Source of the DNA: Nectonema munidae
Lineage: Eukaryota > Nematomorpha > Nectonematoida > Nectonematidae
Direction of reading: 5' to 3'
Assembly (NCBI GenBank): GCA_030549495.1
Contig: JAUIRK010000969.1
Span: forward strand, 248,001-312,000
DNA: 64,000 bases
Made by a program: the position numbers and the translations under genes. This document shows, piece after piece, positions 13,729 through 26,890 of the stretch. Each line of letters starts with the position of its first letter. Position 1 is the stretch's first letter. The notes below the pieces were generated by a model, which had not been told where the DNA came from, did not search any database, and saw only the letters and a list, made by a program, of their open reading frames with translations.

Positions 13729-16110
13729 ATCTTCCGCACTAATGGGAATTGTCTATGCCATATTTCTTGACAGGCTTTCGTTCCCTTGTTGATCTTCTTA
13801 GGTGTGGTGCTTCCACTTTTGATTCTTCACCGTTGCTGGGTTCTTCGTTTGGAGAAGGATCCTTAGTGTATTCAGAGCAAGAGGTTTCTTCTAATTCCTT
13901 TTCAGTTTGGTTGGGGGCAAGATGCTTGAGAGCCACGGTGTTCTCCTTCCCATTTTGCGATTTTACCCTTGCGCATTGCGGATTAATTTCCAAAAGTTCG
14001 ACTAACTCCACTTGAGGCTTTGCTTTCGACGGGATAGGGAATTTCTTCATCCAAGCAGTTTTTGTATTAGACAGCCAATCTGGAACTTTATTGTTGGCGC
14101 TGTTTCTTTCAAACTTAAATAATCTTTCATGCGGAGTTTCATTAGTTGATGTGTTCAGAAGTGTTCGGAGTGCATTCAAGCAATCTGGAAGAACGTCTTC
14201 CCATTTTTCGATGGGCAGTCCTTGAGTCTCTGTTGCTAAAGTGACGGTTTTCCAGATAATTCCGTTGTATCTTTCGCATTGAGAATTGCCTTGAGGATTA
14301 TAAGCTGTTGTGAAAGTCCAGGCTACGCCTTTACTTAAAAGAAAAGTTTTAAGTTCACTCGATAAAAATGAGCTCCCGCGATCTGAGTGTACATATTTAG
14401 GTAGTCCAAAGATTGCGAAAACTTCTTGCAAACATTTTATTACCGTAGTTGACGTCGTATCCTTGCAAGGAAAAGCAAATGGAAATCTAGAATACTCGTC
14501 AATGATAGTGAGAATGTACTTGTTCTTGGTTTCTGATGGCAAAGGACCTTTGAAGTCGATAGATAGTCTATCAAATGGTTTTGTAGACTTTACCATGTGG
14601 TCTCCGTAAGACTTGAAGAATCTTGGTTACTTGGCAGTTCTTTGTCATCACTTTTATTTCGTCCATTGAAAAGGGTAGGTTCTTTTCTCTGACAAAGTGA
14701 CTCATTCTTCGCACTCCAGGATGGATCAGTGAGTCATGCAGCTCTTTTACCTTCGTCGAGTCTTTTGAAATTGAACATGCACGTGATAACGCATCTGCAG
14801 ATAAATTGTCGATTCCAGGTCGATACTTGATGTCAAAGGAAGATGAAGCTAACTCCAAACGCCAGCGAAGCATCTTGTCGTTTTTGATTTTGTTCTTGCC
14901 ATTATTGCTAAAAATGCAGGAAACTGCTTTCTGGTCCGTCACTACGGTAAAGTGTTGTCCAATTAGGAAGTGCTTCCAGTGTCGTACCGATGCGATGATG
15001 GCGTAAGCTTCTTTCTCCACGATGTGTGCTTTGGTTTCTGCTAGATTAAGAGTTTTGGAAAAGAATGCTACAGGCCTTCCATTTTGCAAGAGTGAGGCGG
15101 CGATTGTCTTCTCTGAAGCGTCTGTTTCCACAACGAATGGCACACCACTCTTGGTTGCGTGTAAAGCAGATCTACCAATTTCTTCTTTGAGAGAGTGAAT
15201 TAATTTTATTTGACTGTTGGTTAGAGGAAAGGAGGTCACTTTTGTTAGAGATTGAACTTTCGTGGAGTAATTGGAAATCCATTTGGCGTAATATGAGAAG
15301 AATCCCATCATTCTTTTCAATTCAGCAGAACTTCGCGGTATTGGTATTTCTGTCAGAGGTTAGATGCGATCCTTGTCAGGCCTTAGCTCCCCATCACCAA
15401 TCTCATACCCAAGAAACTTGATAGATGCGAGTCCTCGCTTTCTTTTGCTCCAATTGATGTTTAGTTGATAGGAATTGGCTGCGTTAAGAAAAGACTTTAG
15501 ATTGCGATCGTGTTGCTCCAAAGTCTTCCCACAGATTATTACATCGTCTATGTAAGAAAAAGTATCACTAAGTTTATTTAACGAAATAAAGTTATTGATG
15601 TATCGCTGAAATGCAGAGGCCCCATTGGTTACTCCCATCGGAATTTTCGTGAATTGATAAAGTCTACCGTCAGCTTCAAACCCAGTGTACATTCGCTCGT
15701 CTTTTCCCAGTTCCACTTGATAATAATCTTCGGAAAGATCAATTAAACTGAAGTATTTGAATTTGGCTACTTTATGTGCCAATTCATTTACATCAGGCAA
15801 AGGATAGGCGTCAGCTAAGGTAAACTTATTTATCGTGCGTGAGAAGTCAACTACCATTCTCTTCCCTCCGGCGGTTTTGGGAACAAGGACAACTTGAGCT
15901 CGCCATGGAGAATTGGATTCTTCAATAACTCCAGCTTTCAGCAGTCTCTGGACTTCACTTCGTATAAATCGCTGATCATCTTCACTGAACTTTCTAGTTC
16001 TTGTTATCTGAGGTCGACAATTAGCAGAGTTTCACTTCATTCGAGTTCTTTGTGGCACATGTATAAACTATTGTTTGTGGCACACGTATGCGCTATTTGT
16101 TGAATAAAAT

Positions 16111-16418
16111 TGTGATGAATAGAAAGAATCTGAAAGGCTGGAGCTTTTATTCAACAAATAGAGCGTGAAAAGACATAACTACATATATATATATATATAT
16201 ATAAGAATTTGCATAGTAAAAGAAAAGTCTATATTAATATAATAGAAGTATTGTGATGTTCAGAGAAGTGTTAATGACAAATAATTAATGACAAAAATAA
16301 ATATAACTATGACAGATAATTATGGTTAAATGAAAAGATATTATGTGTAAGTTTATAAACAAAAATGATGATAATAGTAATAATAATAATAATGAAGAAG
16401 GGTTATTTGAATAATACA
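16111..16418 (-). repeat. LTR, upstream copy of the Ty3-type element
   Basis: 308 bp direct repeat of 13419-13728. Its outer edge lies only ~200 bp before the hexokinase start codon, in the opposite transcriptional sense. Confidence 0.93.
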
Positions 16419-16620
16419 AATTGTAAAACCCAAAGTAGGTTAAGTTATGACAAAGAAAATTAGAATGTCAAGATTTACGAATCCAAGTTATTTTAATGGG
16501 CTATTTTTTATTGCATGCGGCGTTGAAATGATATCTGAAGTTTTTGGACTTTATATTTATACATCTTTTTTGCATAGGTCAAATTCAATTCCTTGTTGAA
16601 AGGGGAAATTTTGTGCTGCA

Positions 16621-18270
16621 ATGATGGATGCATTTTTGAACAGAGAAAATGGGAAGTCTCTGTTGATTTCTGGTGTAGTCATTATTTCCAACTCTCTTCT
16701 CTCCCAGTTTTTATTTGGTAAAGATTCCTTCACTTTTAGCTACGTGTTTGGAAGCATATCTGCGATTCTTGGCTACTTCTTGTTCATTACTAATGAAAAA
16801 GAAGATCACGTCTACGGCGATAAAAAGGTCACCTTTTTCAATAGAGCAGATTCCTACTTCGAGGAGCCCTTAGTTGAAAAGAGGGCTTATTCTATCTTTG
16901 ATTTCACGCCTAGAGCAAGTTTCACTGAAGTAAAAAAGTATTTTGATGTTGAAGTTCAAAAAATTATTAAACCTCTAATTCTCGATATTGCTTGTTATCA
17001 AAAAATTTTGGACTTGATGAATACAGGCTTCAACTTGGGTTTGTCAAAAGACACCAATGATATCGCTTCTATAAAAATGATACCTTCATTTGTAAGAAAT
17101 ATTCCCTCTGGAAAGGAACAAGGAAACTTCTTGGCTTTGGATCTTGGTGGAACTAACTTTAGAGTTTTAAAAGTCACAATCGATGGAAGAAATATAGATA
17201 TGGTTAATGAGATATTTTCAATTTCCGAATATCTAATGAAAGGTCCTGGAGAAAATTTGTTTGACTACATTGCAAACTGCCTTTCAACCTTCATAACTAA
17301 ACAAGGCCTAGATCATCAAAAACTTCCTCTTGGATTCACTTTTTCTTTCCCCGTGAAGCAGTACAGCCTTACTTCCGGTTCTCTGATGAAATGGACCAAA
17401 GGCTTTTCTTGTTCAGGTGTGGAAGGAGAAGACGTGGTAGCACTACTCTTAAAAGCGGTGAAGAAAAAGGCGAATGTCGGCGAAATGAGTCCTATTGCTC
17501 TGCTCAACGACACCGTGGGAACACTGATGTCTTGTGCACACAGTGAATTGGATTGCTACGTTGGCGTCATCCTAGGAACCGGAAGCAACGCTTGCTACAT
17601 GGAAAATCTGAACTGCGTCGACACTTGGTCTGGGGATAGGGAAGATCCGTGCCAAGTCATCATTAACACGGAATGGGGCGCGTTTGGAGATAATGGCGAA
17701 TTAGATTTTATCAAGACGAAATTTGACAAAGAAATAGATGCCACCTCCATCAATCCGGGCAAGCAAATCTATGAAAAAATGATATCCGGCATGTACATGG
17801 GTGAGTTGGTGCGCCTGGTGTTGGTGGATCTACACAACGCTGGCTTGATCTTCCAGTATTGTGAAGCTGAGTCCCTCTTTCTTTCTGGCTCCTTCTTCTC
17901 TAAATATGTTTCCGAAGTGGAAAGCGATACGACAGACGATTTTCCGCAGACCAGGCAAATCATCGACGAGCTGAACATTTTTCCGGTTTGCCAAGAAGAC
18001 TGTTCCCTCCTTCACTACGTCTGCTGCTTGGTTTCAACACGAGCTGCGTCCCTCTCTGCTGCTGGCATTTCCGCAATTTTGAATAGGATGCGCAAGTCGC
18101 CTGTCACTGTGGGCATTGACGGCTCACTCTACCGATACCACCCCAAATTCCACACGCTCATGAGTGAGAAGATAGCCAAGCTTTCTCCAAACATTGACTT
18201 CAAGCTAGTTCTGTCAAATGATGGAAGTGGTAAGGGAGCGGCTTTGACCGCTGCTGTTGCTCAAATGTAG
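16621..18270 (+). CDS. Hexokinase with hydrophobic N-terminal anchor, single exon
   Basis: A 549-residue protein that phosphorylates hexoses with ATP in the first step of glycolysis. Both hexokinase lobes are complete: the first phosphate loop LALDLGGTNFRVLKV (about residues 170-184), the sugar-binding segment FTFSFPVKQY...LMKWTKGF, LLNDTVGTL with the catalytic Asp near residue 297, the second loop ILGTGSNACYME, NTEWGAFGD, and the C-terminal adenosine motif VLSNDGSGKGAAL. A single catalytic module is normally ~450-480 residues; the surplus is N-terminal, where two hydrophobic stretches (about 13-33 and 37-57) look like a membrane hairpin, before the catalytic part begins near residue 90. The first of two adjacent start codons (ATGATG) was taken. 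A possible splice acceptor TTTTTGCATAG at ~16566-16576 would allow a 5' UTR intron. The coding region is intact and clearly less AT-rich than its surroundings. Whether it is an ancestral intronless gene or a retrocopy cannot be told. Confidence 0.95.
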   Translation: MMDAFLNRENGKSLLISGVVIISNSLLSQFLFGKDSFTFSYVFGSISAILGYFLFITNEKEDHVYGDKKVTFFNRADSYFEEPLVEKRAYSIFDFTPRASFTEVKKYFDVEVQKIIKPLILDIACYQKILDLMNTGFNLGLSKDTNDIASIKMIPSFVRNIPSGKEQGNFLALDLGGTNFRVLKVTIDGRNIDMVNEIFSISEYLMKGPGENLFDYIANCLSTFITKQGLDHQKLPLGFTFSFPVKQYSLTSGSLMKWTKGFSCSGVEGEDVVALLLKAVKKKANVGEMSPIALLNDTVGTLMSCAHSELDCYVGVILGTGSNACYMENLNCVDTWSGDREDPCQVIINTEWGAFGDNGELDFIKTKFDKEIDATSINPGKQIYEKMISGMYMGELVRLVLVDLHNAGLIFQYCEAESLFLSGSFFSKYVSEVESDTTDDFPQTRQIIDELNIFPVCQEDCSLLHYVCCLVSTRAASLSAAGISAILNRMRKSPVTVGIDGSLYRYHPKFHTLMSEKIAKLSPNIDFKLVLSNDGSGKGAALTAAVAQM

Positions 18271-19309
18271 TCTTCATTATTCTCTTTCCATCCCTCCCTA
18301 ACATTTATTCTTCACTCAAATCATCATCGATCCTTGAACAACATTGCAATACTCACATCAAAGTTTTCTCAGTGCGGCGAGAAGTAGGTCGTTTTTTGGA
18401 GTAGGTTATTGCGCCCTGTTTATGATTTTTGTTTTCTGTAAAAATATTTTCTACTACATTTTTCTCTTAGCTTATTAATAGTGTTGTCGCTAAGTTATTT
18501 TAAGTTGCAACCTTTGTGCTTTTTATTTTCTAAAGCTTCCTTTTTCATTGAAAATTTATATACCTCATTACTTGTGAATACAAATATAAATGATGAAAAA
18601 ATTTATGTCCCTATTTCCTAATATGTATACACCATTTTATATAAAAGTCTTTCGAAAACTTGGATTTTAGGCTATTTCAAACTTTGTAATTGATTGAGGT
18701 GAATAATAACAATTGAATCATTTTAAAATTGGCTTTCACTAACAAATATATCTACATCATATGATTATACCTCCTATATCTCACGTAAAAATGCCGCTTT
18801 TTAAACAATATTTTGGCTTTCCATTAAAATACCTGCATCCAACGAACGCTGGAAAGAAACATCAACGAGTGGGAATGGTATTATTTTAAGGTTTCTATGA
18901 ATAAATATACGAAAAATAATTGAGCAGTTAACTTAACTTATTAACTTTAATGAAATTTTATCCATTTACCTTTATCACAAATTTGGGAAAAAATCGAAAA
19001 AAACGCTGTCTTCAAAAAATTCTTGGTTATCCCAACTACATTCTAAAATAAAAAGCATCTGCCTTTTTTTAAGGAAATAGCGCAGTTTTTCTAATTCACA
19101 AGCCTGCAAATTAAAAATTTTGAACGTTGTTTTTATACCTTTATCTGATTTTAGATGACTTTTGTACGCTTATTTTGAAGATTTTTCCTTAACACGTAAG
19201 TCTTAAAAAATGTGAAATACTTAATTTTTTATTAAGAAAAAAAATTGAAAGAAAATAGTTCTTATAAATAAAATTGAATTAATTCTTTATTTTTTTGTAA
19301 TGAAAGCTA
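18271..19309. other. Hexokinase 3' flank, no further gene
   Basis: AT-rich downstream sequence. No canonical AATAAA lies close to the stop; the nearest clear one is near 18900. Nothing else recognised. Confidence 0.5.
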
Positions 19310-20800
19310 CGACGATAACGTTGGCGCGTGTGGTCTTGCCTTTTTGTCTCCCTGTCAAGCATCCAACAATAGTCAGCCAGCATATTTTCATTCCATCTTC
19401 ATCGATAGGATCAGGCTCGGTTTTTTGAATTAGAGAATTTTAGTATAGGGAGATGATAAAGTTTAGCGTGTATATAGGAGATTTTGCACTGCATTTTTAG
19501 AGATAGGAATATAATATGGGATGATGAATTTATTGTACACCTTCTTTCGATCTCTTTTACCCTGATGAAACCTTTCACCTTGCTCTTCACATACGTCTCC
19601 TAAATTTTATGGAAAACGATCAAGATGAGCATGTAAAAAGTGAATTTTAAGGCTCATTCTACATCCCATTTTCTTATAATTTTCAAACATCTCTTTCACA
19701 ATGTGTTCATAATCAGGACTTTTATGATTTCCCAAAAAATTCTCAACAAATTTTTTAAAACTTTGCCACGCTTTCTTTTCAAAACATTTAGACATTTGTC
19801 AAAACATTCATCCTTCATCAACTTTCTTACGTCAGGACCGACAAAAATCCCTTCTTTGATTTTCTCATGTGACAGTCCAGGAAACTTTTTAATCAGATAA
19901 GAGAAAGCTTGACCCTCGAAAGGCAATGCTTTTACAAACTGATTCATGAGTTCTAACTTGATGTGAAGTGCGGCCAGACTTTCTTTCAAAATGTTTTTGT
20001 CTCCAGGTACAAGTGATTCTCTAATTGGCCAATGTTGCTCGGTCCAATGAAAAATCTTTGCTCGGCTATCCCAATCACATAAGAAACATGGAAACTTTTT
20101 GCATCCTGGCTGCTGCTCTAACAACATAGACAAACTTTTCAAATCGCCGCATATCTTCCACTTGTGTCTGCATAGTCAATTTTATTTAAAAGTAGCGCTA
20201 AATTTTCGTATGATTCTTGCATAATAACCGAATGACCAACAGGAATTGAAGCAAATTTGTTTTTAACATGTAGAAGTACTGCTTTTATTTTTTTTAGATG
20301 CATCCAGTCTTATCAATCTTATCATCATATATTATGCAAAACTTTTCTAGTAATTCTTTAGAATCATTACGATAGACTAAACCATTTTCTTCAACAAAGT
20401 AGGGTAGAAATTCTTTTTCACGATGCCAATACCAGGAGAACGATGTACCATTACTCAAAAGATTTTTGGATCTGAGTCTGGAACCTAATAGTTCTGCTGA
20501 CTCTTTTGATAATCCTAAATCTCTTATTATATCATTAAGTTCACTTTGATTGAAGACTTGAGGATCATTACTTTGATTCTCAAAAGAAGGATCCCAGTCT
20601 TCATTACTGGAAGAATGATCATCATGAGAACTTGGTGCTATATCATTGAAACACTCTGGTGGTGAAGGAACTGGGACATATATACAATGAGAGATAGGTC
20701 TTATTGCTGAATCAAGGTTATGATAAATAATGTTTTTTTGTTTTTGAGTTGTATCCTTATGGAGCATGAACAAAAGTGCAGTCATCACTGTGATTCATGA
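19310..20800 (-). pseudogene. Relic of the unnamed cysteine-rich family, copy b
   Basis: From 20800 downwards it shows LDSAIRPISH...VPVPSPP, ELNDIIRDLGLSKESAELLGSRL (20294-20788), FPCFLCDWDSRAK, LHIKLELMNQFVKALP, SHEKIKEGIFVGPDVRKLM (19696-20142), FLGNHKSPDYEHIVKEM with MSLKIHFLHAHLD (19607-19795), then EEQGERFHQ and, after an inserted stretch (about 19399-19530), MLADYCWMLDRET near 19380-19340. It has the same block order as copies a, c and d but a distinct sequence, so it is a separate subfamily member and not a recent duplicate. Several breaks. Function unknown. Confidence 0.75.
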
Positions 20801-22757
20801 TCTTAAAGACATTCAAATATTAAAACTTTTCAAACACTTTAAAAATATTTAAAAAACAATGATACAAACAGAACTAAAATGAACTAAAAATATGGAAAAA
20901 AAACACAATTGACTTGCTAGAAATATGGAAAATCCTGACGTGATACAGCAATTTCAATGATAGATTTGAAAAGAGCATGTAAAAATTGATAGAAAACACC
21001 TGATATACTGCAAACAATAATTTTTTGATTTTAAATTCATCAAAGACATCGAATTTAGTTGTACAAATTTTACATGAATAGAGAGTAAAAAGTCCTTTCC
21101 AAAATGTTGTTATTTCCCAATTATCAAGTAACATTTTTGTAAACTATTTTTCTTATTTAATAATTGGATCAAACAAAAAATTTTAACTTTGGAGAAATTA
21201 GCAATATGAATAATATTTTTTAGCATTTCAACCTAATAATAATCATTCTTCAATTGGATGTCATTGATTTTACTGTATCCAAAATCCAAAGATTACTAAT
21301 ACTTTGGTTTTGACTTTTCTATACCTGATCTTGTGATCAATAATGACTTAAATAATTTTTCACTTGCAATATCTTATAAAGTTTTAACTCTTACTATTTA
21401 ATTGCTTATTGACTTCATAGCTTATTTTTCATTCCAATTCAATAATAACATACTCTTTTCCAGTTGGAAGAAAACCAAATTAATGATCCTGGCTTGGAGT
21501 ATAAAATTATTGTCTTATTTCGATTTCAGAAATTTCCCTTGGATCGATATACAACGATTTACAGAAATGATTTGTCAAAGTGACTCAAATCCAAGAAGTT
21601 AATTTATTAAAAATGAACCATCATTCTTCACAAACTGATTAATATTTTAATCAATGAAATTACAGTGAAGATGCGATCCTCACAAGCTTATGCTTGCTTT
21701 TATTTTAGCTTAATAAGTTATGTTATGTGATGGCCCATTGTTATTGATTTTTTGTACCAACATCAACAGCTTATCTTTCCCCGGTAGAATTTATGATAAA
21801 GTTTTCTTACACTATTTCAAGTAAACAAGAAAGAATTAAGTATTTTAGAGTGTGCTTCATTTTCCACAAGCATATGGAAATCAATACCTCGTGTTCAGGG
21901 ATGGAACGAAAGGGGGGGGGGGATAGGGGGATACCCCCCCCCCCCCCCCCCCCCCCCCACGACCAATCTATTCAAGAAAAATTAAGGTTGCTGTTAAATG
22001 TAGCTTACATATGAAAAGTTTTAGTTTATAACAACTTTAAACATTAAAAACTTTTTCGTTTTTTTTTTTCGCTTTTTATTCAAAAATATTGTTTTTGATC
22101 ATTACTAAACAATATCATTCAAATAATATTTATACTTTTTTCAGACAAAAGACGTATTTTAGTTAGAAAATTACTTAGATTTCCTACATCTGTATTAAAA
22201 GTATTCGAATCTCTTTTCAAACTAAAATATCCTTGTTTATTTCGTTATGCACTAAAACACAATCCCTTTTTTACCAGTAAATCTAACATTTAGATTTTTA
22301 GACAAATATAGGGAGCTTAGGGAAATAAAAATAAAAAAAGTGTGTTGATCGATTTTCAAAGCAAAAAGAAAGAAGAAAAGACTTTGTAATATAATTTTAA
22401 TCATTTATTTTACATACGTTTTCAAATTTCTTCCCTAATAAAATGTGTAAATATTTTGATAATATTAGTATAAAGATTTCTGGATCCCCCACTGCTCGTG
22501 TGCAAAGCAATAATATGCTTCACTGTCAAAGAGAACTTCTGTTTTAGGCTTGACTTTTTTATTTATCAATTTTGGATGTTTTGATTTTAAAAGCGGTTTA
22601 AGTTTATTAAACAGGCTTCATGGATTCTTACGACAAAACTTCACCTCAAACCCTCTTCCATATGATATCACGGAAACAAATCCAAAAATTTTGCAACATA
22701 TAATTTCTTTTTTTTTAATTTGAAAATATCTTTTTGAGTAAAATTTGACTTAATATC
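20801..22757. other. Intergenic, no gene recognised
   Basis: AT-rich, with a striking homopolymer block at 21912-21958 (separate entry). The 73-codon frame across that block is an artefact of poly-C coding for proline. Confidence 0.5.
21912..21958. repeat. G-run / C-run homopolymer block
   Basis: Eleven G, then a short GATAGGGGGATA link, then 25 consecutive C. The G and C tracts are complementary and could fold back; either strand could also form a quadruplex. The lengths may be unreliable, because such runs are prone to sequencing error. Confidence 0.9.
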
Positions 22758-22849
22758 TTAACCCTATTAATGCTGGGCAAAATTTGTCCGCTCAAGTGCT
22801 GGGGGGCGTAAAGTGCCCCCCCCCCTATCAGAGATTAATAAATTTTTAT

Positions 22850-24320
22850 AAATATTTTTGATGTTACATATATATTTCAACTATGCTTAATTCAGTGGTG
22901 ATGTCCATTTTTATCAAAATCAATCAAACCTGTCAAAAAATTGATTTATATTTGACAGCTCATCTCAAAAAGGAACTTTTTATTTAAATAATTATATAAA
23001 GTTTTTTACGCATGTATACCCATTTTCAAATATGCTGAATTCAGTGGTGATATTCATTTTTTTATGAAAATCAATAAAACCTGTCAAAAAATTGATCTAA
23101 ATGTGACAACTCATCTCAAAAAAGAACTTTTTATCTAAATAAGTATATAAAGTTTTTTACACATGTATACCCATTTTCAAATATGCTGAATTCAGTGGTG
23201 ATATTCATTTTTTATGAAAATCAATCAAACCTGTCAAAAAATTGATCTAAATGTGACAGCTCATCTCAAAAAGGAACTTTTTATCTAAATAAGTTTATAA
23301 AGTTTTTTATACATTTATACCCATTTTCAAATATGCTGAATTCAGTGGTGATATTCATTTTTTATGAAAATCAATCAAACCTGTCAAAAAATTGATCTAA
23401 ATGTGACAGCTCATCTCAAAAAGGAACTTTTTATCTAAATTAGTATATAAAGTTTTTGCACATGTATACCCATTTTCAAATATGCTGAATTCAGTGGTGA
23501 TATTCATTTTTTATGAAAATCAATCAAACCTGTCAAAAAATTGATCTAAAAGTCACAGCTCATCTCAAAAAGGAACTTTTTATCTAGATAAGTATATAAA
23601 GTTTTTTACAAATGTATACCCATTTTCAAATATGCTGAATTCAGTGGTGATATTCATTTTTTATGAAAATCATTCAAACCTGTCAAAAAAGTGATTTACA
23701 TATGACAGCTCATCTCAAAAAAGAAACTTTTTATCTAAATAATTATATAATGTTTTTTACACATATACACCCATTTTCAAGCATGCTGAATTCAGCGGTG
23801 ATATTCATTTTTTTTTATAAAAATCAATTAAAGTTATCAAAGCATTGATTTATATATGACAGCTCATCTTAAAACGAAACTTTTTATCTAAGTAATAATA
23901 TAAAGTTTTTTACACATATATACCCATTTTTAAGCATGTGTAATTCAGTGGTGATATTCATTTTTTTATAAAAATCAATCAAAACTGTCAAAAAATTGAT
24001 TTATCCCAAAAAGAAAGGATCAGGCACGGTTTTTTGAATTAGAGAATTTCGTTTAATAGAAAGTATAGGGACGTTATGAAGTTTACCGTGCATGGCATTT
24101 TACACACATATACCCATTTTCAAGTAGGCTGTGTTTACTGGTTATATTCCTTTTTTTTTTATAAATATTAGTCAAACCTGACAAAATAATTTAAATATGA
24201 CAGCCCATGTCAAAATTAAAATTTTAATTCTTTTAAAGTTTTTTTTATACATTTCAAGTATGCAGAATTTAATGGTGATGTTCATTTTTTATAAAATCAA
24301 TAAAACCTGTCAAAAAATCG
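22850..24320 (+). repeat. Tandem array (ii) of ~150-bp units in E2
   Basis: Reverse complement of the 2990-4370 array. Each unit is recognisable by TGACAGCTCATCTCAAAAAG, TATACCCATTTTCAAATATG and CTGAATTCAGTGGTGATATT. The central units are nearly identical; those beyond ~23860 are diverged. Confidence 0.9.
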
Positions 24321-25399
24321 ATTAAACCTGTAACTCAATGTCAAATATATAAATATAAAAATAACTTCTACTTGCAGTTTTCTCTGGTAATTATTTTCTT
24401 AATTTATTTAATAAACCAACTTTAGGTGTTTAATTCACTTAAAATATTTCATTCTACAGTAACTTATGTAAATCGATAGGATCTCCATCTTTTTGGCTAC
24501 AAATTCATTATCGGCTCGTAGTCTCTACGTCATATTATAATTTACAGTATGTAATTTTGGTATTCATTCTATGATGATCCTTTTTTGGTAGCTCTTTTTT
24601 CATTAGAAATTTATATTCTTCAATGTGTGTTCGAAAATTTTTTTATAAGGATAAAATTCCTTTTTTCCTCTCAGGCCTGAATATTTGTAAACCAATCTCA
24701 TTTCAAAGGTTTTTTTCTGATGAATCATTCGTGATGTTGATTGTTCAATTACAAAAAGTTGTCAACGTTCTTCATCTAAAAAATTACTTCTTTGACACAA
24801 AAGGAAAAAGATGGACAAATTCAATTTAAATTAAAAATATCTTGATAGTGACTAAATTCTCACATATTGGCATCTGTACCATTTTTGATAAATCTGACAT
24901 ATTCTAAATTTTCAGATTTCCTACACATCTTAGCTAAATGTTAACTGTAATCCTAGATGTTAAGCTATAGAATTAAATATTTTTCATTTGTAAAAGGGCA
25001 ACTTCTTTTTCACAGTCAAAATCTTTTTTGAAGTATATAATTAAACCACTTCCTAGTTCATTAGAACATGGTAGATCTTCCATTTAGTAAAGATACATAT
25101 TTTTTTTAATTATTTGTTTTGATCACATGTTCTCTTTTCAATTAGTTTTCAACTTGGTTCCTTCTCTCATACAAATTTTCAAAAGATTATATAATACGTT
25201 TTATTTTTTTTAATAAATATTTCATACTCAAGATGATTGTAGAAAGTATTATAAGCCAAAATATACAAAAAAAAGTATATTTTTACTATATACCTAATAT
25301 GCAGCCATTTTTTGAAATTTTTTTACGGAACTGATTTTCAGGCATACATTACTAATTCAATTGCCACTTCGAGATATTTTTTAACCGTATTATCCAAAA

Positions 25400-26890
25400 T
25401 CCAGTACAGAAATAAAATAAGCATAGTCGATTTGGTATAAAATAGATATTTTATTTTTTTGAATTTTTGAAGACAGTATCTAGAAGTAAACCGCAAATCT
25501 GATTCAAGCTTTCAGATACTTTAAAACCATAAATGCCAAACCTGAGTCCAAAAATGAAACCAGCATCTTCCATTTGACATAAAAACAGATATTTTATTTA
25601 AATTTCAAAAATATTTCTGTAGACATTAGACGTAAATCGAAAATTTGATTGACACTTTCAGACATTTAAAACCTCTAAATGCAAAAAATGATATCAGAAA
25701 TAAAAATTATCATGGTCGAATTGGTATTAAAACATATATTTCATGTAAAATTAATATAGAATATTTTGGGATATAGTTTTCAGACATAAACTGCAAATTT
25801 GATTGACACTAGCAGTAAAACCTCTAAATGCGAAAACTGTGTTCAGAGATGAAATCATCATGATCTATTTGCTATAAAAACAAATTTTAGAACTAAACGC
25901 AAATTTAATTGACTTATATGTATTTTCAAATTCAAACTGCAAAAATTGAGTCGATAAATGAAACTAGCATGGTTGATTTGGTATAAAAACATATATTTAA
26001 TTGTAAAATTTGAATGAATGTTTTTGTAGACAATTTTTAGAAGTAAACCGCAAATTTGATTAACACTTATAGGTATTTTCACAACCTAAATGTAAAAAAT
26101 TAGTTCAGAAATGAAAACAGCATGATTGATTTGCTATAAAAACATATATTTCAAGAGAATATTTTTAGAGACAATTTTCAGAAGTAAACTGCAAATTTGA
26201 TTTATACTTATAGGTATTTTCAAATCCTAAATGTAAAAAATGAGTTCAAAAATGAAAACAGCATGATCGATTTGGTATAAAAACAAATATTTCATATAAA
26301 ATTGAGAGAATATTTTTGGAGATAGCTTTTAGAAGTAAACCGCAAATTTTGAGTGATATTTTAAAACCTCTAAATGTGAAAAATGAGTTCAGAAATGAAA
26401 ACAGCATGGTTGATTTGGTATAAAACATATATTTCATTGTAAAATTTGAATGAATGTTTTTGGAGACAATTTTTAGAAGTACCGCAAATTTGATTAACAC
26501 TTATAGGTATTTTCACATCCTAAACGTAAAAAATGAGTCCAGAAATGAAACCAGCATGGCCGATTTAGTATAACACATATATTTCAGTGTAAAATTTGAA
26601 TGAATGTTTTTGGAGATAATTTTTAGAAGTAAACCGCAAATTTGATTAACACTTATAGGTATTTTCAGATCCTAAACGTAAAAAATGAGTCCAGAAATGA
26701 AACCAGCATGGTCGATTTAGTATAACGCATATATTTTATGTAAAATGTGAAGGAATGTTTTTGGAGACAATTTTCAGAAGTAAACCGCAAATTTGATTAC
26801 TACTTATAGGTATTTTCAAATCCTAAATGTAAAAAATGAGTCCAGAAATGAAAACAGCATGACCGATTTAGTATAAAAACATATATTTTA
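25400..26890 (+). repeat. Tandem array (i) of ~150-bp units in E2
   Basis: Reverse complement of the 400-1900 array. Units are marked by AGAAGTAAACCGCAAATTTG and by GATTTGGTATAAAAACATAT. Homogeneity rises towards the element end, as in E1. Confidence 0.9.

Larger units (their letters stand above)
13419..16418 (-). mobile_element. Ty3-type LTR retroelement fossil
   Basis: The two direct terminal repeats (13419-13728 and 16111-16418) are of TG...CA type. The whole is bracketed by a perfect 5-bp duplication AATTG (13414-13418 and 16419-16423), as expected for Ty3/gypsy elements. Reading on the - strand, the parts seen are reverse transcriptase (about 15.9-15.3 kb, with YIDDVII), RNase H (about 15.3-14.8 kb) and integrase (about 14.6-13.75 kb, with HSDRGSSFLSSE). 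The RT-RNaseH-integrase order is the Ty3 order. No gag region was recognised. The element is broken, by a few breaks. The two LTRs differ by only about three substitutions and by the length of a TA run, so the insertion is young. Confidence 0.93.
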
